Source: Lachnospiraceae bacterium
Lineage (GTDB): Bacteria; Bacillota; Clostridia; Lachnospirales; Lachnospiraceae
Reading direction: 5' to 3'
Assembly (NCBI GenBank): GCA_910574865.1
Contig: CAJTDN010000008.1
Span: forward strand, 1-64,000
DNA: 64,000 nt
Position 1 is the first letter of the stretch, and every line of letters starts with the position of its first letter. The notes beneath the pieces are model-generated. The model ran no database searches. It was not told the origin of the DNA and was given only the letters and a program-made list of their open reading frames with translations. Positions 27,527-37,517 of this stretch are shown here, one piece after another. A program made the position numbers and the translations under genes.

Positions 27527-27885
27527 CTCTCTTCAAGCTCCTTTGCGACCCGTTTCACCAGTTCATTCGGATAAAACGGCTTTTTGAGGTAATTCACCGC
27601 ACCTAGTTTAATCGCGCTCCGCACGTCGTCCTCGTAGCCCGACGCCGTCAAAAAGATTACCGGTATGTCAAGATTATCCGCTTTCATGCGCTCAAACGTC
27701 TCCATGCCATTCATCTTCGGCATAGCGATGTCCAGGAGCACCAGGTCCACCCTCTCGTCCTTCAGCTTCTCAAGGGCTTCCACTCCCGATTCCGCCAGAA
27801 GCACGTCGTAATAATCCTTCAAAATCATTCTCGTCCTTTTCAAATTCATCGTGTCGTCATCCACGACTAAAATACGTTTCTGCAT
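27523..27885 (-). CDS. Stand-alone response regulator receiver domain
   Basis: A 120-residue CheY-like receiver and nothing else: acidic pocket VVDDD (8-11), phospho-acceptor Asp52 in VLLDIAMPKMNG, conserved Thr in FLTAS and Lys in YLKKPF. With no output domain it probably acts by protein contact, for example as a phosphate acceptor or carrier for the HPt domain of the kinase it overlaps by 4 bases (ATGA junction). GGGAGG precedes the ATG, and a strong sigma-A promoter lies upstream, so this is the first gene of the signalling operon. Confidence 0.92.
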   Translation of the reverse strand: MQKRILVVDDDTMNLKRTRMILKDYYDVLLAESGVEALEKLKDERVDLVLLDIAMPKMNGMETFERMKADNLDIPVIFLTASGYEDDVRSAIKLGAVNYLKKPFYPNELVKRVAKELEER

Positions 27886-27940
27886 GATATGGCCGCCTCC
27901 CTATTCACTCTCGGAGATTTTTCAAATCCCGGTGAAACAT

Positions 27941-27969
27941 ATTTTAAAGCAAAATAACGACAAAGTCAA
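27941..27969 (-). promoter_or_regulatory. Sigma-A-type promoter of the receiver-kinase operon
   Basis: Minus-strand -35 TTGACT (27964-27969) and -10 TAAAAT (27941-27946) with exact 17-base spacing, about 55 bases before the receiver gene start. Confidence 0.75.
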
Positions 27970-28004
27970 CAGTCTTATTGAAAACAAGTTCCTGAACCGC
28001 CGCT

Positions 28005-28050
28005 AAAAAAGGCCATTACCCAAATGACTAAACATCCCCCGGTAATGGCC
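28005..28050 (-). terminator. Terminator after the siroheme reductase gene
   Basis: On the minus strand GGCCATTACC pairs with GGTAATGGCC and is followed by TTTTTT (complement of 28005-28010), just past the reductase stop codon. The loop is 20 bases. Confidence 0.85.
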
Positions 28051-28061
28051 CTTTATTCTTC

Positions 28062-29711
28062 TCAATGCAAATATTTCCCCGCGATTTCCCTAAGCCGCCG
28101 CGGGTTTTCCTCCATCCACGTCTCGAACGTCGTCCCGGACGCGGAAATTTCCCGCCCCAGTTCCACGAAAAAGTCCGGGATTTCCTCCTCCAGCATGGAG
28201 CCCCACTGCTCCCCGAAGCGTTCCTCCCCCTGCTCCTCGCGCCCGTTCACGTGGAACGTGTAGGCCGGCTTCGTCACACCGTCCACCCGCTTCACGCCGC
28301 CATGGAAGCCTAAACGGCCAATCTGGTGCGTACCGCAGGAGGACGTGCAGCCGGAAATGTGGATGCGCGGCAACACGCCGTCGGCAAAATGTTCCCCGGA
28401 AACCGCCTCAATGATGTTACGAAGTAACCCCTGCGAATCCCGAAGCCCCACCTGGCAGACGGACGCGCCGACGCAGGAAACGGATGATTCAAGCAGGCTG
28501 TTCGCCCCGTCCTCCGTCACCGCCAACACCCGTTCCGCTTCCGAACCATTGAGGTTTATGATATAAATCGTCTCGTCCGGCGCGATGCGTATCTCCACTT
28601 CCTCCATGTCCTTGATGCAGTCATACAATTCGGCGAACTTCGTCACCAGTGGCAGTCCGCCAATCGGATGGTAGCTCACCGCGTACAATCCGGGCTGCTT
28701 CTGCGCGATGACCCGCGGGCCGCTTATGCGCACCCCGGCATCTGCCTTCGTAACCGCATTCGCTTCCACGTCCAGCATCAGACTCGCGCGCCTTCCATTC
28801 TGCACCGACCCGGCGACTTTCGTAATTCCCCCATGCTTCACGGTTCCGGCGATTCCCGAATCTCCCGCCGTCCCGGCAACATCCACGTTTTTCTCATTCT
28901 CCCGCACCCGCGCCAGTTTTTCCAGGTAAGCCGCACGGAAAGCCTCCTCCCCGCCCAGCGCCTCCACCATATAGCGCGTCCTGGCCTTGCCGCGGTTTTC
29001 ATAATTTCCATATGCGCAGAACGTGTCAATCATCGCCTGCACATAATACAGCACCTCGTTCGGAGCGACCCCTTGCGCCACCTTCACGCCCATGCGCGGA
29101 TTATTTCCCAGCCCGCCCGCGCCGTACACGTCGAACAAGCCGTCCAATCGGGCGGTAAAGCCCAAGTCGCGAAATGTCGCATGGGGCGCGTTGGCCGGGG
29201 AATTGGAAAAACAAACTTTCAACTTCCGGGGCATTTTCACGGTCTTGATTTTTCCCAGCAGGAAATCCGAAACCGCTTCCACGTACGGCATCACGTCAAA
29301 ATATTCCCCCGTTTCCACGCCCGAAAGCGGGGACACCATGACGTTGCGCGGGAAATCCCCGCCGCCCCCGCGGGTAATGATGCCGGCCTCTAACGCCTTT
29401 TCCATTATTTCACAGACCGTTTCCGCGCTCAAGTCATGCAGCTGGATGGTCTGGCAAGTCGTAAAGTGCGCCTTGTCTATCTGGTACTTTTCAATCACCT
29501 CCGCCACGAATTTCAGCTTTTCCTTCGGAAGCCGTCCGCCGGGAAGGCGCAGCCGCAACATGCTGGCATCTCCGCCGCGTTGGGCGTAACTGCCGAACCC
29601 GCCGGAAAATCCTTTATATGTCTTCACGTTTACCTCTTTGGCGTAAAACTTGTCCGTCATCTCCCGAAACTCTTCCAAATCCTCCTTGAATTCGCTTAAC
29701 AACGCTTCCAT
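28062..29711 (-). CDS. Siroheme [4Fe-4S] nitrite/sulfite reductase family protein
   Basis: About 549 residues from ATG 29711 (GGAGG 7 bases upstream; the frame is open to 29732). Two ferredoxin-like half-domains and two siroheme/FeS half-domains are recognisable (FTTCQTIQLHDL, GGGGDFPRNVMVSP, NNPRMGVKVAQGV). Cluster ligands are in SCVGASVCQVG and SGCTSSCGTH, giving Cys413, 419, 455 and 459 (C-x5-C ... C-x3-C). It reduces sulfite or nitrite by six electrons; sequence alone does not choose. A Gly/Val/Thr-rich insert (VAGTAGDSGIAGTVKHGG region, about 278-304) between the halves is unusual. No partner flavoprotein or transporter is adjacent; a terminator follows. Confidence 0.88.
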   Translation of the reverse strand: MEALLSEFKEDLEEFREMTDKFYAKEVNVKTYKGFSGGFGSYAQRGGDASMLRLRLPGGRLPKEKLKFVAEVIEKYQIDKAHFTTCQTIQLHDLSAETVCEIMEKALEAGIITRGGGGDFPRNVMVSPLSGVETGEYFDVMPYVEAVSDFLLGKIKTVKMPRKLKVCFSNSPANAPHATFRDLGFTARLDGLFDVYGAGGLGNNPRMGVKVAQGVAPNEVLYYVQAMIDTFCAYGNYENRGKARTRYMVEALGGEEAFRAAYLEKLARVRENEKNVDVAGTAGDSGIAGTVKHGGITKVAGSVQNGRRASLMLDVEANAVTKADAGVRISGPRVIAQKQPGLYAVSYHPIGGLPLVTKFAELYDCIKDMEEVEIRIAPDETIYIINLNGSEAERVLAVTEDGANSLLESSVSCVGASVCQVGLRDSQGLLRNIIEAVSGEHFADGVLPRIHISGCTSSCGTHQIGRLGFHGGVKRVDGVTKPAYTFHVNGREEQGEERFGEQWGSMLEEEIPDFFVELGREISASGTTFETWMEENPRRLREIAGKYLH

Positions 29712-29868
29712 ACCATAACCTCCAACTTCCATATTTCAGCTTATATTTTTAACAGATTTTTTCAACATTCCCCTTCAAGCACCATGCGGCCATCCACCCG
29801 CGTCCACATTTGAACAGCACGTCTCCAGCGTTCCCCGCCCGGCCGCCATTGACGCCACACGGCCGGCG

Positions 29869-30999
29869 TCACTTGGGCGATAAGCCGCGCAATCCCATGA
29901 TTCCATCCGCCAAAACCTTCACGTCATCCAAGATGTAGTCAAACGCCCCCGCCTTGTACATGTTTATCACCACCATGCCAAGTGGCACGGCCAAAATCAT
30001 CCCTATGACACTCGAAACCTTGTAGCCGATATAGAGGAAAACCAAAGTCAAAAGCGGGTTTAACCCCACGCTGTCGGCCACCATCTTCGGCTCCAAAGCC
30101 CGATGGCAAATCTGCGTGATTGCATAAAGGGCGAGCAAAAACAACACCATCTTGTATTGTCCCGTGAACACCTCGTAAACCGCCCACGGGATAAGGGCCG
30201 TGCCGGTTCCGAAAAACGGCAGGAAATCCAAAAAGGCCACCAAAAACGCCACCAACGCGTAATAGCGTACCTTGAGCAAGCCAAACCCGACCAAGAGGAT
30301 GAGGAAGACGACCCCCATGATCTTGAACTGGGCCTTGAAATACCCGCCCACGGCGTAACGCAGGTTGTCCATCACCATCGCCATCCGCTTCGCGACGGCC
30401 GGCGGGGCGACCTTCCTGCACCAGTTCAGCACTTCATCCCGTTGCACGGTGAAAAAATATGCCGACAACAGCACCATGATAAAGGCAATCAGTACGGACG
30501 GCAGACGCATCGCAAAGCTGCCGGCCGCCTCCATCGTCGGCTCGCTGATGCCGGCAATCAATTCCCCGATATATTGGTCCAAATTGTTGAATGCCGTGTT
30601 CCACGCGTTCTGCACGCCCTCAGGCAAGTTGGCGAACATGCCTGAAAACGTGCCGCCAATCTGGCGCAGGCCACCCTCGATCCGCTCATAATTTTCCGGC
30701 AGGTCACGAATGAACGCCACGACTTCCTTTACCGCGTAGCTCACCGCAAAATACAGCACCGCCACGATGGCGGCGATGACAAGAACGACAACCAACGCCG
30801 TTCCGAGTTTTTTCACCACGCTGAAACGCCGTTCCAGCCAGTTGACCACCGGCGTGGCAATGGACGAGAGAATCCATCCCACCACGAACGGCATGAAAAA
30901 CACGATTGCCTTGTATCCTATGATGACAAACGCGAAGGTCGCGAACAAGCTAAACAACAAGCTCACGGCCACCATCCAATACGGTCGCTTTCTTTCCAT
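29869..30999 (-). CDS. AI-2E family transporter (YdiK/PerM type)
   Basis: A 376-residue protein with about eight membrane segments, the layout of the AI-2E/PerM family: two early helices (about 10-40), one at 66-88, a periplasmic amphipathic region (about 95-150), then five more to about 350. The conserved stretch FLPFFGTGTALIPWAVYE and the region around GLNPLLTLVFLYIGYKVSSVIGMILAVPLGM match the family. Members export small molecules such as autoinducer-2 or act as sodium/proton antiporters; substrate is not predictable. It lies between the engB and reductase genes without obvious link to either. Confidence 0.88.
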   Translation of the reverse strand: MERKRPYWMVAVSLLFSLFATFAFVIIGYKAIVFFMPFVVGWILSSIATPVVNWLERRFSVVKKLGTALVVVLVIAAIVAVLYFAVSYAVKEVVAFIRDLPENYERIEGGLRQIGGTFSGMFANLPEGVQNAWNTAFNNLDQYIGELIAGISEPTMEAAGSFAMRLPSVLIAFIMVLLSAYFFTVQRDEVLNWCRKVAPPAVAKRMAMVMDNLRYAVGGYFKAQFKIMGVVFLILLVGFGLLKVRYYALVAFLVAFLDFLPFFGTGTALIPWAVYEVFTGQYKMVLFLLALYAITQICHRALEPKMVADSVGLNPLLTLVFLYIGYKVSSVIGMILAVPLGMVVINMYKAGAFDYILDDVKVLADGIMGLRGLSPK

Positions 31000-31060
31000 A
31001 TCACATCAATCTCCTTGACAAAAGTAACCAGTTCCCCTCCACGCAATTCCCCCAAACGCC

Positions 31061-31657
31061 TTATTCCACCCGCAGCCGGCAACGTTCCTCGATCAGTTCC
31101 CATATTTCGTCCCGTCCCTGCTTCGTCTCGGCGGAAAACGGGATTATGGTCGTATCATTTGAAAGGCCAAACCCTTCCCGCAACATTTTCAAGTGCTTCG
31201 GCACCTGGCTACGCTTGATTTTGTCCAGTTTGGTGGCAATGATGACCGGTGAAAACCCTTGGGCCACCACCCAGTCGTACATGATCCTATCATTCTCCGG
31301 CGGCGCATGGCGGATGTCGGTCAGCAAAAAAACCGCCCTCAGCTGCTTGGAGCCGTGAAGGTAACGCTCAATCATCCTGCCCCATTTCTGCTTTTCCGAC
31401 TCCGTCACCTTCGCGTAGCCATATCCCGGCAAATCGACCAGGTACAGTCCATCATTGACATTATAAAAATTAATCGTCTGCGTCTTGCCCGGGGTGGCCG
31501 AAGTCCTGGCAAGGGACTTACGGTTCATCAGGGCGTTAATGAGCGAGGACTTCCCCACGTTCGACTTCCCCGCGAAAGCGACCTCCGGTTTTTCGTTTTC
31601 CGGCAGCGTGCTCGTGATCCCACAGACCGTTTCCAAATTCACGTTCTTGATTATCAT
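31061..31657 (-). CDS. engB: Ribosome biogenesis GTPase YsxC/EngB
   Basis: A 198-residue TRAFAC GTPase: G1 GKSNVGKSS (30-38), G2 Thr in ARTSATPGKTQTINF, G3 DLPGYG, G4 TKLDK, G5 near PFSAETKQG. EngB is needed for late assembly of the large ribosomal subunit. Its ATG abuts the lon stop codon (TGA-ATG), so it is translated from the lon transcript. The lon-ysxC pair is the standard arrangement in Bacilli and Clostridia, which confirms the assignment. Confidence 0.96.
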   Translation of the reverse strand: MIIKNVNLETVCGITSTLPENEKPEVAFAGKSNVGKSSLINALMNRKSLARTSATPGKTQTINFYNVNDGLYLVDLPGYGYAKVTESEKQKWGRMIERYLHGSKQLRAVFLLTDIRHAPPENDRIMYDWVVAQGFSPVIIATKLDKIKRSQVPKHLKMLREGFGLSNDTTIIPFSAETKQGRDEIWELIEERCRLRVE

Positions 31658-34057
31658 TCAAATTTCTCCCTTTTTCCTGGCGCCGCCCGCGCCCTTTGCC
31701 AGCTTCCTTGCCGCGCTCCCTGCGGCTTTCTTCGGTTCCTCCTTGACGAGCGCGAGCTTCAAGACCTCGTCCATGTTCTCCACGGGAATGGTTTCCAGTC
31801 CCTTCGTGATTTCCACCGCCAACTCGTCCACGTCCACCTTGTTCTCCTTCGGCACGAGCACGGTTTTCATCCCGGCATTCTTCGCCGCCAGCAGTTTCTC
31901 CTTCAAGCCGCCAATCGGCAGAACCCGGCCACGCAGCGTCACCTCCCCGGTCATGGCCACGTCGGCCCGCACCTTTTTCTGCGTGATTGCCGAAAATATC
32001 GCCGTCGCCATCGTGATTCCCGCCGACGGCCCGTCCTTTGGCACGGCCCCCTCGGGAATGTGCACGTGAATGTCATGTTTCTCAAAAAAATCCGCCGCGA
32101 TTTTATGCTGCTCACCAATGGAACGGATGTAACTGATACCCGTCTCTGCAGATTCCTTCATCACGTCGCCAAGTTGTCCCGTCAGGATGACCTCGCCCTT
32201 TCCCGGCATCACGTTCACCTCAATCTGCAACGTGTCGCCGCCCACGCTGGTCCAGGCCAGCCCGCGCACGATGCCCACCTCGTCCGCAGCGTTCGCCATC
32301 TGGTAAGAATATTTCTCCTTTCCCAGATACGTGGAAAGGTTCCTTTCCGTAATCGTGACCCGTTTCTTTTCCGTCGTCAATATTTCCTTGGCAGTCTTGC
32401 GGCAAATGTTTCCAATCGCCCGCTCCAGCTGCCGCACGCCGGCCTCCTTCGTATAATTCCCGGCCATCTTCCAAATGGCCCTTTTGCTGAACGAAAGCAT
32501 CTGCACGTCCAACCCGTGCCGCTCCAGCTGCTTGGGAACCAAGTGTTCCATGGCGATGTGCAACTTTTCATTTTCCGTGTAACTGCCAATCTCGATGACC
32601 TCCATCCGATCCAAAAGCGGCCTCGGAATCGTCTGCAAGGTGTTGGCAGTCGTGATGAACAGCACTTCCGACAAATCCAGCGGCACCTCCAGGTAATGGT
32701 CGCGGAACTTCTTGTTTTGCTCGCCGTCCAGCACCTCCAGCAGCGCGGAAAACGTGTCGCCCTTATAGTCTGTGCTGACTTTGTCAATTTCATCCAGAAG
32801 CATGACCGGATTTTTCACTCCTGCCGTGCGGATTCCGTTGGCAATGCGTCCAGGCATGGCTCCCACGTAAGTCTTCCGATGCCCGCGTATTTCCGCCTCG
32901 TCGCGCACGCCGCCCAACGAGATGCGCACGTAGGACTTTTTCAACGCCCTTGCCAAAGATTTCGCGATGGAAGTCTTGCCGGTTCCCGGCGGTCCCACCA
33001 GGCAGAGAATCGGGCTCTCCCCCTTTTTCGTCAACGTGCGCACCGCCAGAAATTCCAACACGCGCTCCTTGACGTTCTTGAGACCGTAATGATCCTCCTC
33101 AAGCACCTGCTTCGCATATTCCAGGTCGTCATTGTCCTTCGACGCATGGTTCCACGGCATCTCCAGCAATGTCTCGATATACGTGCGGATGACCCCGTTT
33201 TCTGCCGGACTGTTCAAGTTGTTCTTGAACCGGCGGATTTCCTTTTTTAATTTCTCCTTCACCTCTTTGGGAGCTTTCAGCTTCTGTGCTGCCTGGGCAA
33301 ATTCCTCCGCGTCGGAAAGCGTGGTATCGTCCCCCAGTTCCTCCCGAATCAGCTTCAGCTGCTCGCGCAGGATGTATTCCCGCTGGTGCTTGTCCACGCG
33401 CTCCTTGACCTTCTCGCGAATATTTTCTTTAATGCCCATGATTTCCACTTCGTTCACCAGGCGGAAGGCCAACGTGTCATAACGCTCCCCAAAGTCAACC
33501 TTTGAAAGGATTTCCTGCTGCTCCGTATAATGGAGCGGGATGCCGGCCGCAATTTCGTCCACGAGCCTGCGCAGGTCGTGGATTTCCAGAATCTGCGCCA
33601 CCGACTCCTTCGACATCTTTCCGCTCTTGGCGGCATATTCCACGAACATGTCCTTCAGTGCGCGCTCCATGGCCTTCTCATCCAATTCGTCCGAAATGGC
33701 CAAATCCGACTCGTCAAAAATTTCCACCCGCGCGCGCAGGTAAGCGTCGCCTTCCTCCACCTCCTGCAAGACGGCGCGCGCCTCACCCGCCACCAGGACG
33801 CGCAAGACATGCCTCGGCATTTTCAAGACCTGGCGCACCATGCCGACACATCCCACCTCGTACACGTCCTCCTGGCCGGGCAGTTCCGTGTCACGCGCCT
33901 TCTGCGTCACCATGAAAATCCGCTGCCCTTCCAACATGGACTGCTGCACCGCCGCTATCGAACGCTCCCTGCTGACGTCGAAATGGACCACCATCTCCGG
34001 CATGACCGTCATGCCGCGCAACGTCAGCAACGGGAGACTCGCTATTTCTCTCTCCAT
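31658..34057 (-). CDS. lon: ATP-dependent protease Lon (LonA type)
   Basis: A 799-residue LonA: N-terminal substrate-binding domain (about 1-300), AAA+ module with Walker A GPPGTGKTS (355-363) and Walker B VMLLDEIDK, and C-terminal Ser/Lys protease domain with Ser678 in PKDGPSAGITMATA and Lys721 in GGLKEKLLAA. A basic Ala/Gly/Lys tail of about 25 residues follows the protease domain and is not part of the core fold. It degrades damaged and regulatory proteins in the cytoplasm. Located between clpX and engB, as in many Firmicutes. Confidence 0.97.
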   Translation of the reverse strand: MEREIASLPLLTLRGMTVMPEMVVHFDVSRERSIAAVQQSMLEGQRIFMVTQKARDTELPGQEDVYEVGCVGMVRQVLKMPRHVLRVLVAGEARAVLQEVEEGDAYLRARVEIFDESDLAISDELDEKAMERALKDMFVEYAAKSGKMSKESVAQILEIHDLRRLVDEIAAGIPLHYTEQQEILSKVDFGERYDTLAFRLVNEVEIMGIKENIREKVKERVDKHQREYILREQLKLIREELGDDTTLSDAEEFAQAAQKLKAPKEVKEKLKKEIRRFKNNLNSPAENGVIRTYIETLLEMPWNHASKDNDDLEYAKQVLEEDHYGLKNVKERVLEFLAVRTLTKKGESPILCLVGPPGTGKTSIAKSLARALKKSYVRISLGGVRDEAEIRGHRKTYVGAMPGRIANGIRTAGVKNPVMLLDEIDKVSTDYKGDTFSALLEVLDGEQNKKFRDHYLEVPLDLSEVLFITTANTLQTIPRPLLDRMEVIEIGSYTENEKLHIAMEHLVPKQLERHGLDVQMLSFSKRAIWKMAGNYTKEAGVRQLERAIGNICRKTAKEILTTEKKRVTITERNLSTYLGKEKYSYQMANAADEVGIVRGLAWTSVGGDTLQIEVNVMPGKGEVILTGQLGDVMKESAETGISYIRSIGEQHKIAADFFEKHDIHVHIPEGAVPKDGPSAGITMATAIFSAITQKKVRADVAMTGEVTLRGRVLPIGGLKEKLLAAKNAGMKTVLVPKENKVDVDELAVEITKGLETIPVENMDEVLKLALVKEEPKKAAGSAARKLAKGAGGARKKGEI

Positions 34058-34198
34058 CTGTCCCTATCCCTCCAGTGGTATAGTCAAAGGGCGGCACTTC
34101 ACATTACATAAAGTCCCGCCCCATATTGTTCGCACGAGATTCTCCCTCCCGTCCGATTATGCACGCATCGACATCAGGAACGAAACGTCCTCCTTCCA

Positions 34199-35470
34199 TC
34201 ACGCGCTCACCGACGTCAAGAACGAAAGCCGCTCTTCCCCGTCACGTTCATACATGGGTTTCCCCGTCCCTTTCACGACATCCTTCGTGATACGGCATTC
34301 CTTGATTGTCTCATCCGACGGCACGATGAACATCGTGTCCATCATGATGTTCTCCATGATGGCCCGAAGTCCCCTCGCACCGGTCTTCCTCGCCAACGTC
34401 GTCTCCGCGACTTCCGTGAGCGCGTCCCTGTCAAACTTCAGCTTGACGCCGTCCAGTTCCAAAAGCTTCTGGTACTGCTTCACGATGGCGCTCTTCGGCT
34501 CCGTCAGAATACGCACCAACGCCTTCTTATCCAACATTTCCAACGAGACCGTCACCGGCAGGCGCCCCACCAGCTCCGGAATGATGCCGAACTTTACCAA
34601 GTCCTGCGGCAACACCTGCTTGAGCAGCACGTCCTTGTTATGCTCGTGCTGCAGGGCGATTTCGGAATTGAACCCGATGGACTTCTTGTCCAGGCGAGTC
34701 TCTATCAACTTCTCGATTCCCTCGAACGCGCCCCCGCAGATGAAAAGGATGTTGGTCGTGTTAATCTGTATTAGTTCTTGTTGCGGGTGCTTTCTCCCAC
34801 CCTGCGGCGGAACGGAAGCAACCGTGCCCTCTATAATCTTTAGCAAGGCCTGCTGCACGCCCTCGCCCGACACGTCTCGCGTGATGGACGGATTCTCGGA
34901 CTTCCTCGTAATCTTGTCAATCTCGTCGATATAAATGATGCCATGCTCGGCACGCTCAATATCCCCGTCCGCGGCTTGGATGACCTTCAACAAGATGTTT
35001 TCCACGTCCTCTCCCACGTATCCCGCCTCCGTAAGCGCCGTGGCGTCCGCGATGGCGAAAGGGACGTTCAACACCTTGGCCAGTGTCTGAGCCAACAAGG
35101 TCTTGCCGCATCCGGTCGGCCCCAGCATCAGGATGTTGCTTTTCTGCAGTTCCACTCCCAGGTCGCGTTCCGCCAGAATCCTCTTGTAATGGTTGTACAC
35201 GGCCACGGAAAGCACCTTCTTGGCCTCGTCCTGCCCAATCACGTAATCATCCAGAAACGCCTTCAGTTCTTCCGGCGTCAGGAGGTTGATGTCATCAAAC
35301 CGGGTTCTCTCCTCGTATTCGTACTCTTCCTCCAATATCTCCGAGCATACGTCGATACACTCGTCACAAATAAACGCGCCGTTCGGCCCGGAAATCATCT
35401 TCCGCACCTGGTTCTGCGTCTTGTTGCAGAAAGAACATCTCACCAGATCCTCACCCATTTTAATTGCCAT
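34199..35470 (-). CDS. clpX: ClpX unfoldase subunit of ClpXP
   Basis: About 423 residues from ATG 35470 (GGAG 8-10 bases upstream; the frame is open to 35521). N-terminal zinc-binding domain with Cys12, 15, 35 and 38 (CSFC...CDEC), AAA+ core with Walker [14 protein letters not shown], the DEIDKITRK Walker B region and the sensor-2 motif [10 protein letters not shown]. It unfolds tagged substrates and feeds ClpP, whose gene is directly upstream. The IGF-type ClpP-docking loop is seen as KSIGFNSE. Confidence 0.97.
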   Translation of the reverse strand: MAIKMGEDLVRCSFCNKTQNQVRKMISGPNGAFICDECIDVCSEILEEEYEYEERTRFDDINLLTPEELKAFLDDYVIGQDEAKKVLSVAVYNHYKRILAERDLGVELQKSNILMLGPTGCGKTLLAQTLAKVLNVPFAIADATALTEAGYVGEDVENILLKVIQAADGDIERAEHGIIYIDEIDKITRKSENPSITRDVSGEGVQQALLKIIEGTVASVPPQGGRKHPQQELIQINTTNILFICGGAFEGIEKLIETRLDKKSIGFNSEIALQHEHNKDVLLKQVLPQDLVKFGIIPELVGRLPVTVSLEMLDKKALVRILTEPKSAIVKQYQKLLELDGVKLKFDRDALTEVAETTLARKTGARGLRAIMENIMMDTMFIVPSDETIKECRITKDVVKGTGKPMYERDGEERLSFLTSVSA

Positions 35471-35535
35471 GTTACCTTCTCCTCGACTTTTATTCATGGT
35501 AATGTTTGCGCCAGCAAACATATACGTTTCATTCC

Positions 35536-36117
35536 TTAATGCTTCGCGATGACCTCGTCAATCAGCCCGTATTCCTTCGCTTCCTGCGCCGGCATGAAGT
35601 TGTCACGCTCCGTGTCACGCTCGATGACTTCAAGCGGCTGCCCAGTATTGGCTGCCAAAATCTCATTTAACTTTTTCCGCGTGCGCAAAATATGCTCCGC
35701 CGCAATCTTAATCTCGGTCGCCTGTCCCTGCGCGCCGCCTGACGGCTGGTGAATCATGATTTCCGCGTTAGGCAGGGCAAACCTCTTGCCCTTGGTGCCG
35801 CCGGAGAGCAAAAACGCCCCCATGCTGGCGGCCATTCCGATGCACACGGTGGACACGTCGCACTTGATGTACTGCATGGTGTCATAAATGGCCATCCCCG
35901 CGGTCACGGAACCACCCGGGCTGTTGATATAAAGCTGGATGTCCTTGTTCGGGTCGTCCGCCTCCAGGAAAAGAAGCTGCGCGACCACGATGTTGGCGGA
36001 CACGTCGTTCACTTCCTCACCCAGAAATATAATCCTATCCTTTAATAATCTTGAATAAATGTCGTAAGAACGTTCCCCGCGATTTGTCTGTTCAATGACA
36101 TAAGGCACTAAACTCAT
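35536..36117 (-). CDS. clpP: ClpP protease subunit
   Basis: A 193-residue serine peptidase of normal length. The catalytic triad is Ser98 ([11 protein letters not shown]), His123 (MIHQPSGG) and Asp172 ([10 protein letters not shown]). It forms the proteolytic chamber used by ClpX, encoded 66 bases downstream. The order tig-clpP-clpX-lon-engB in one direction suggests one or a few linked transcripts. No clear CtsR or CIRCE operator was found in the short spacers. Confidence 0.97.
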   Translation of the reverse strand: MSLVPYVIEQTNRGERSYDIYSRLLKDRIIFLGEEVNDVSANIVVAQLLFLEADDPNKDIQLYINSPGGSVTAGMAIYDTMQYIKCDVSTVCIGMAASMGAFLLSGGTKGKRFALPNAEIMIHQPSGGAQGQATEIKIAAEHILRTRKKLNEILAANTGQPLEVIERDTERDNFMPAQEAKEYGLIDEVIAKH

Positions 36118-36199
36118 GTGAAAGTCATCCTCCTATCTTTCCTGCCGTCACAACGGCATCCTCGTTCTCTCCCTCACCCAGACCTCGGACGTTTCTTCC

Positions 36200-37486
36200 T
36201 TACTCTTCCACCGCCGAACCGGCCAGCAACGTCACCGCGTCCTGCACGGCAATGTCCTTTCGAATCTGGTCTTTCTCGCCGTCGCCCATGAACTCCTTCA
36301 GCTTGTCAATCTCCATCTGGTAGGCTTCTGCCATCTTCGTAAGTTCCTCGTCCAGGCGCTCGTCGGACACCTCGATGTTCTCCGCCTTGACAATCTCCTC
36401 AAGCACCAGCCTGGTCTTGATACGCTTCTCCGCCTGCGGACGCAAGTCCGCCATCATGCGCTCCGATGTCATGCCCGTAAGCTGGAAGTACTGCTCCATG
36501 CTAAGCCCCTGCTGCTGCATGCGGCGTCCAAAATCCTCCGCCATCTGCCGTACCTGCAAGTCGAGCATCGGCGTGGGGATTTCCATCTGCGCGTTCTCAA
36601 TCGCCTTGTCCACCGCCTGGTCTTCCTTCTTCTGCTTCGCCTCGCTTTCCTTGCGCTCTTTGATTTTATTCTCCACTTCTACTTTATATTCCTCCAACGT
36701 GTCACATTCGGACACCTCGGACGCGAACTCATCATCCAGCTCCGGCAGCTCCTTCGCCTTGATGGCGTGTACCGTACATTTGAACACGGCATCCTTGCCC
36801 GCCAAATCCGCCGCCTGGTAATCGGTCGGGAACGTCACGTTCACGTCCAATTCCTTGTCAATCTCCGCGCCAACCAACTGTTCCTCGAAGCCCGGAATGA
36901 ACGCGCCGGAACCAATCGTCAACGGGTAGTCCGTGCCTTTTCCGCCCTCGAACGCCTCGCCGTCGACAAAGCCCTCGAAATCCAGCGTCACCATGTCCTT
37001 GTCCGCCACGGCCCTGTCCGTCACCTCGATTGTCCTCGCGTTGCGCTCGCGCTCCGCCTCGATTTCCTTGTCCACTTCCTCGGCCGTCACCTCTATAGAA
37101 GTCTTGTCCACTTTCAGCCCTTTATATTCACCCAACGTCACTTCCGGCCGAATTGCCACTTCCGCCGTGAAGATGAATGGCTTGCCCTTCTCCATCTGCA
37201 CGACGTCAATCTCCGGCTGGGACGAAATCTCCAATTCACACTCGTCGTACGCGCTCGCATAAGCGTCGGAAACCATGCGGTTTGCCGCCTCTTCATAGAA
37301 CACTTCCGGTCCATACATCTTCTCAATCATCTGGCGCGGCACCTTGCCCTTGCGGAATCCCGGAATGCCAATCTGGGCGCGTTGCTTCAAATAAGCCGCC
37401 TGCAAAGCCTTCTCCACGTCCTCGGCGGCCACCTCGATGGTCAGCTTCGCCATATTATGCTCTAATTTTTCTACTTGTAAACTCAT
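36200..37486 (-). CDS. tig: Trigger factor chaperone
   Basis: About 428 residues from ATG 37486, which has AGGAGG 9 bases upstream (the frame is open to 37543). Layout: ribosome-binding domain with the signature GFRKGKVPR (about 40-48), FKBP-type PPIase domain (about 150-240; VTLDFEGFVDGEAFEGG) and the C-terminal substrate arm (about 245-428). It binds nascent chains at the exit tunnel. A promoter lies just upstream, so tig probably starts the clp-lon transcript. Confidence 0.96.
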   Translation of the reverse strand: MSLQVEKLEHNMAKLTIEVAAEDVEKALQAAYLKQRAQIGIPGFRKGKVPRQMIEKMYGPEVFYEEAANRMVSDAYASAYDECELEISSQPEIDVVQMEKGKPFIFTAEVAIRPEVTLGEYKGLKVDKTSIEVTAEEVDKEIEAERERNARTIEVTDRAVADKDMVTLDFEGFVDGEAFEGGKGTDYPLTIGSGAFIPGFEEQLVGAEIDKELDVNVTFPTDYQAADLAGKDAVFKCTVHAIKAKELPELDDEFASEVSECDTLEEYKVEVENKIKERKESEAKQKKEDQAVDKAIENAQMEIPTPMLDLQVRQMAEDFGRRMQQQGLSMEQYFQLTGMTSERMMADLRPQAEKRIKTRLVLEEIVKAENIEVSDERLDEELTKMAEAYQMEIDKLKEFMGDGEKDQIRKDIAVQDAVTLLAGSAVEE

Positions 37487-37517
37487 TTTTGTTTTCCTCC
37501 TAACGATATCGCAGTCA

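Noticed and set aside
31259-33250. A 663-residue plus-strand open frame opposite lon and engB
   Set aside because: It is antisense to a well supported lon/engB pair and is Arg/His/Leu-rich, as is usual for a shadow frame in GC-rich DNA.
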